Assembly (NCBI GenBank): GCA_045643825.1
Contig: JAZRFV010000059.1
Coordinates: 1-6,536 of the forward strand
From: Scatosoma sp045643825
Lineage (GTDB): Bacteria > Bacillota > Clostridia > Christensenellales > Borkfalkiaceae
Length of the DNA stretch: 6,536 nucleotides
Direction: 5' to 3'
The position numbers and the translations under genes are program-made. The notes under the pieces are model-generated. The model did not search any database. It saw only the letters and a program-made list of their open reading frames with translations, and was not told the DNA's origin. Position 1 is the stretch's first letter, and the number at the start of each line of letters is the position of its first letter. Below, in pieces: positions 5,115 to 6,536 of this stretch.

Positions 5115-6536
5115 TTAATTTTGCGATTGTTGTGTTAAAGGGTCAAAGGTCAAGTTGATTTTTTTGCTAAGTTTTATATCTCTTGAAGACGCGCCTACGG
5201 AGATGATGAAATCGCCGTCTTCCGCATGCCAGCGGTCAAAAGCCGTATTGTAGTAAGCAAAAGATCTAAAATTGAGCGTAACGGTAACACGTTTCGTTTC
5301 CTTGGGTGAAAGGAAGGTTTTTTCAAAACCTTTTAATTCCTTTTGAGGGCGAGAAACCATCGCAAAGGGACTGCTGACGTATACTTGAGAAATTTCTTTC
5401 GCAGGGACGTCGCCAACGTTGGTAATGTCGTAGCGAACCTGCACTTCGCCTTCGCCCGTTTTTTCTACTTCCAAATTAGAATACGCAAAGGTTGTATACG
5501 TTAAACCGTGACCAAAGGGGAAAAGAACTTCTTTTTTGGTGCGGTCGTAATATCTGTATCCAACAAATACGCCTTCGCTATATGTATCGCAGAACCCATT
5601 TTTCGTGGTGCTGCCTACATACGTATCTTCAAGACACAAGGGGAAGGTTTCATTTAACTTTCCACAAGGAGAAACTTCACCTATCAAGATTTGAGCAAGG
5701 GCTTCGTTTGCGCCTTCGCCTGCAAATCCTACGTACACAACCGCTTTTACCTTATCAATCCAAGCGGTCATATCTATCGCACTGCCTGCGTATATGCAAA
5801 CGATTACATTTTCGCTATTTTCCGCAACGCGCAAAATGGTATTTTCTATAACGGGAGAAAGTTTAATCGACGTTCTATCGTAACATTCGCTTTCAACGCC
5901 GTTATCCGTTCCAACACAAAGCACCGTATAATCGCTTTGGCTCGCCGTGATACAAAGTTTCTTCAAATTCACGTTCATGGTTTGATTTAAGTGAACGAAG
6001 GTAGAGTGCGCAAGGCAGGTTGCTTTAATGGACGGGTTTAACCCTTCCATGGTTTCGCCAAGGTGTTTTCCTTCAAAGTTAGTGGTAACAAACGCCGAAC
6101 CGCCGCCACCGTACATAGCTTTGGTTGCGAAATCCCCCGCAACGGTAACCGTACCTTCCTTGATAGGAAGCACGCCTTCATTTTTCAAAAGGCAAATGCC
6201 TTCTTTCGCGATGTTAACGGCGATTTCGTGGCGTTGCTCTTTCGTTGTCGTAACTTTACGATAGGGGGCGTTTTCTTCATGCTTTTCAATCAAATTGAGT
6301 ACGTTTTGCACGCAAAAATCAATTTCTTCGTCCGTGATAAATCCGTCTTCGTAGGCTTTTTTAAGGGCTGGGAAGGAATTTTCACGGTAGGGCATCCTAA
6401 GATCTAACCCTGCTTTTACCGCTCTTGGGTGGTTGTGTACCGCATCCCAGTCCGATACAATCATTCCCTCAAAGCCCATTTCACCGCGGAGAATATCGTT
6501 TAAGAGTTTTTTGTTTTCCGATGCGTAAACGCCGTT
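5115..6536 (-). CDS. GH3 beta-glycosidase (N-terminus outside the window)
   Basis: The frame is open to the right edge. The 473 visible residues compare with roughly 700-800 usual, so some 200-250 N-terminal residues are missing; the internal ATG at 6479 is not the start. Residues count from the first codon (nt 6536). The opening NGVYASENKKLLNDILRGE matches the conserved GH3 stretch before the nucleophile. IVSDWDAV follows, with nucleophile D29. A second alpha/beta domain (about 112-349) has ICLLKNEGVLPI, a GGGGSAF loop, ESECYDR with candidate acid/base E217, and PFGHGLTYT. A C-terminal fibronectin III-like domain (about 375-460, SRPQKELKGFEK) completes the common GH3 beta-glucosidase layout. 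Such enzymes release terminal beta-linked glucose or xylose; the exact sugar cannot be decided here. The gene converges on the GH38 operon and is probably ended by the terminator at 4891-4920. Confidence 0.93.
   Translation of the reverse strand, partial: NGVYASENKKLLNDILRGEMGFEGMIVSDWDAVHNHPRAVKAGLDLRMPYRENSFPALKKAYEDGFITDEEIDFCVQNVLNLIEKHEENAPYRKVTTTKEQRHEIAVNIAKEGICLLKNEGVLPIKEGTVTVAGDFATKAMYGGGGSAFVTTNFEGKHLGETMEGLNPSIKATCLAHSTFVHLNQTMNVNLKKLCITASQSDYTVLCVGTDNGVESECYDRTSIKLSPVIENTILRVAENSENVIVCIYAGSAIDMTAWIDKVKAVVYVGFAGEGANEALAQILIGEVSPCGKLNETFPLCLEDTYVGSTTKNGFCDTYSEGVFVGYRYYDRTKKEVLFPFGHGLTYTTFAYSNLEVEKTGEGEVQVRYDITNVGDVPAKEISQVYVSSPFAMVSRPQKELKGFEKTFLSPKETKRVTVTLNFRSFAYYNTAFDRWHAEDGDFIISVGASSRDIKLSKKINLTFDPLTQQSQN

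Overview
The window is low to moderate in GC. It looks like a chromosomal segment of a low-GC, Firmicutes/Clostridia-type gut bacterium. The basis is AT-rich intergenic DNA, cytoplasmic-style glycoside hydrolases without signal peptides, and SD-like sites. This assignment is an inference; no taxonomic marker gene is present.

Layout. (1) Positions 1-1416, plus strand: the C-terminal three quarters or so of a GH127/DUF1680-type glycoside hydrolase whose 5' end lies left of the window. (2) Positions 1455-3872, plus strand: a complete GH38 alpha-mannosidase, 38 bases downstream of gene 1 with no terminator between, so probably in the same operon. (3) Positions 3873-5114: 1.24 kb without a credible protein gene. 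It holds a tRNA/tmRNA-3'-end-like core, three clusters of short tandem direct repeats resembling integrase arm-type sites, several strong hairpins or terminators, a candidate multi-helix structured RNA, a good sigma-A-like promoter and an orphan Shine-Dalgarno site. (4) Positions 5115-6536, minus strand: the C-terminal two thirds or so of a GH3 beta-glycosidase whose 5' end lies right of the window. It converges on the GH38 operon.

How it fits together. The three enzymes suggest intracellular trimming of imported plant- or host-derived oligosaccharides: mannosides by GH38, beta-linked glucose or xylose by GH3, and possibly beta-L-arabinofuranosides by the GH127-like protein. Exact substrates cannot be read from the sequence. 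The most interesting part is the gene-free middle. It reads as a scar or attachment region of a site-specific integrating element that lacks its integrase, followed by a possible undescribed structured RNA at 4577-4707. Both are hypotheses from sequence patterns and not established identifications.
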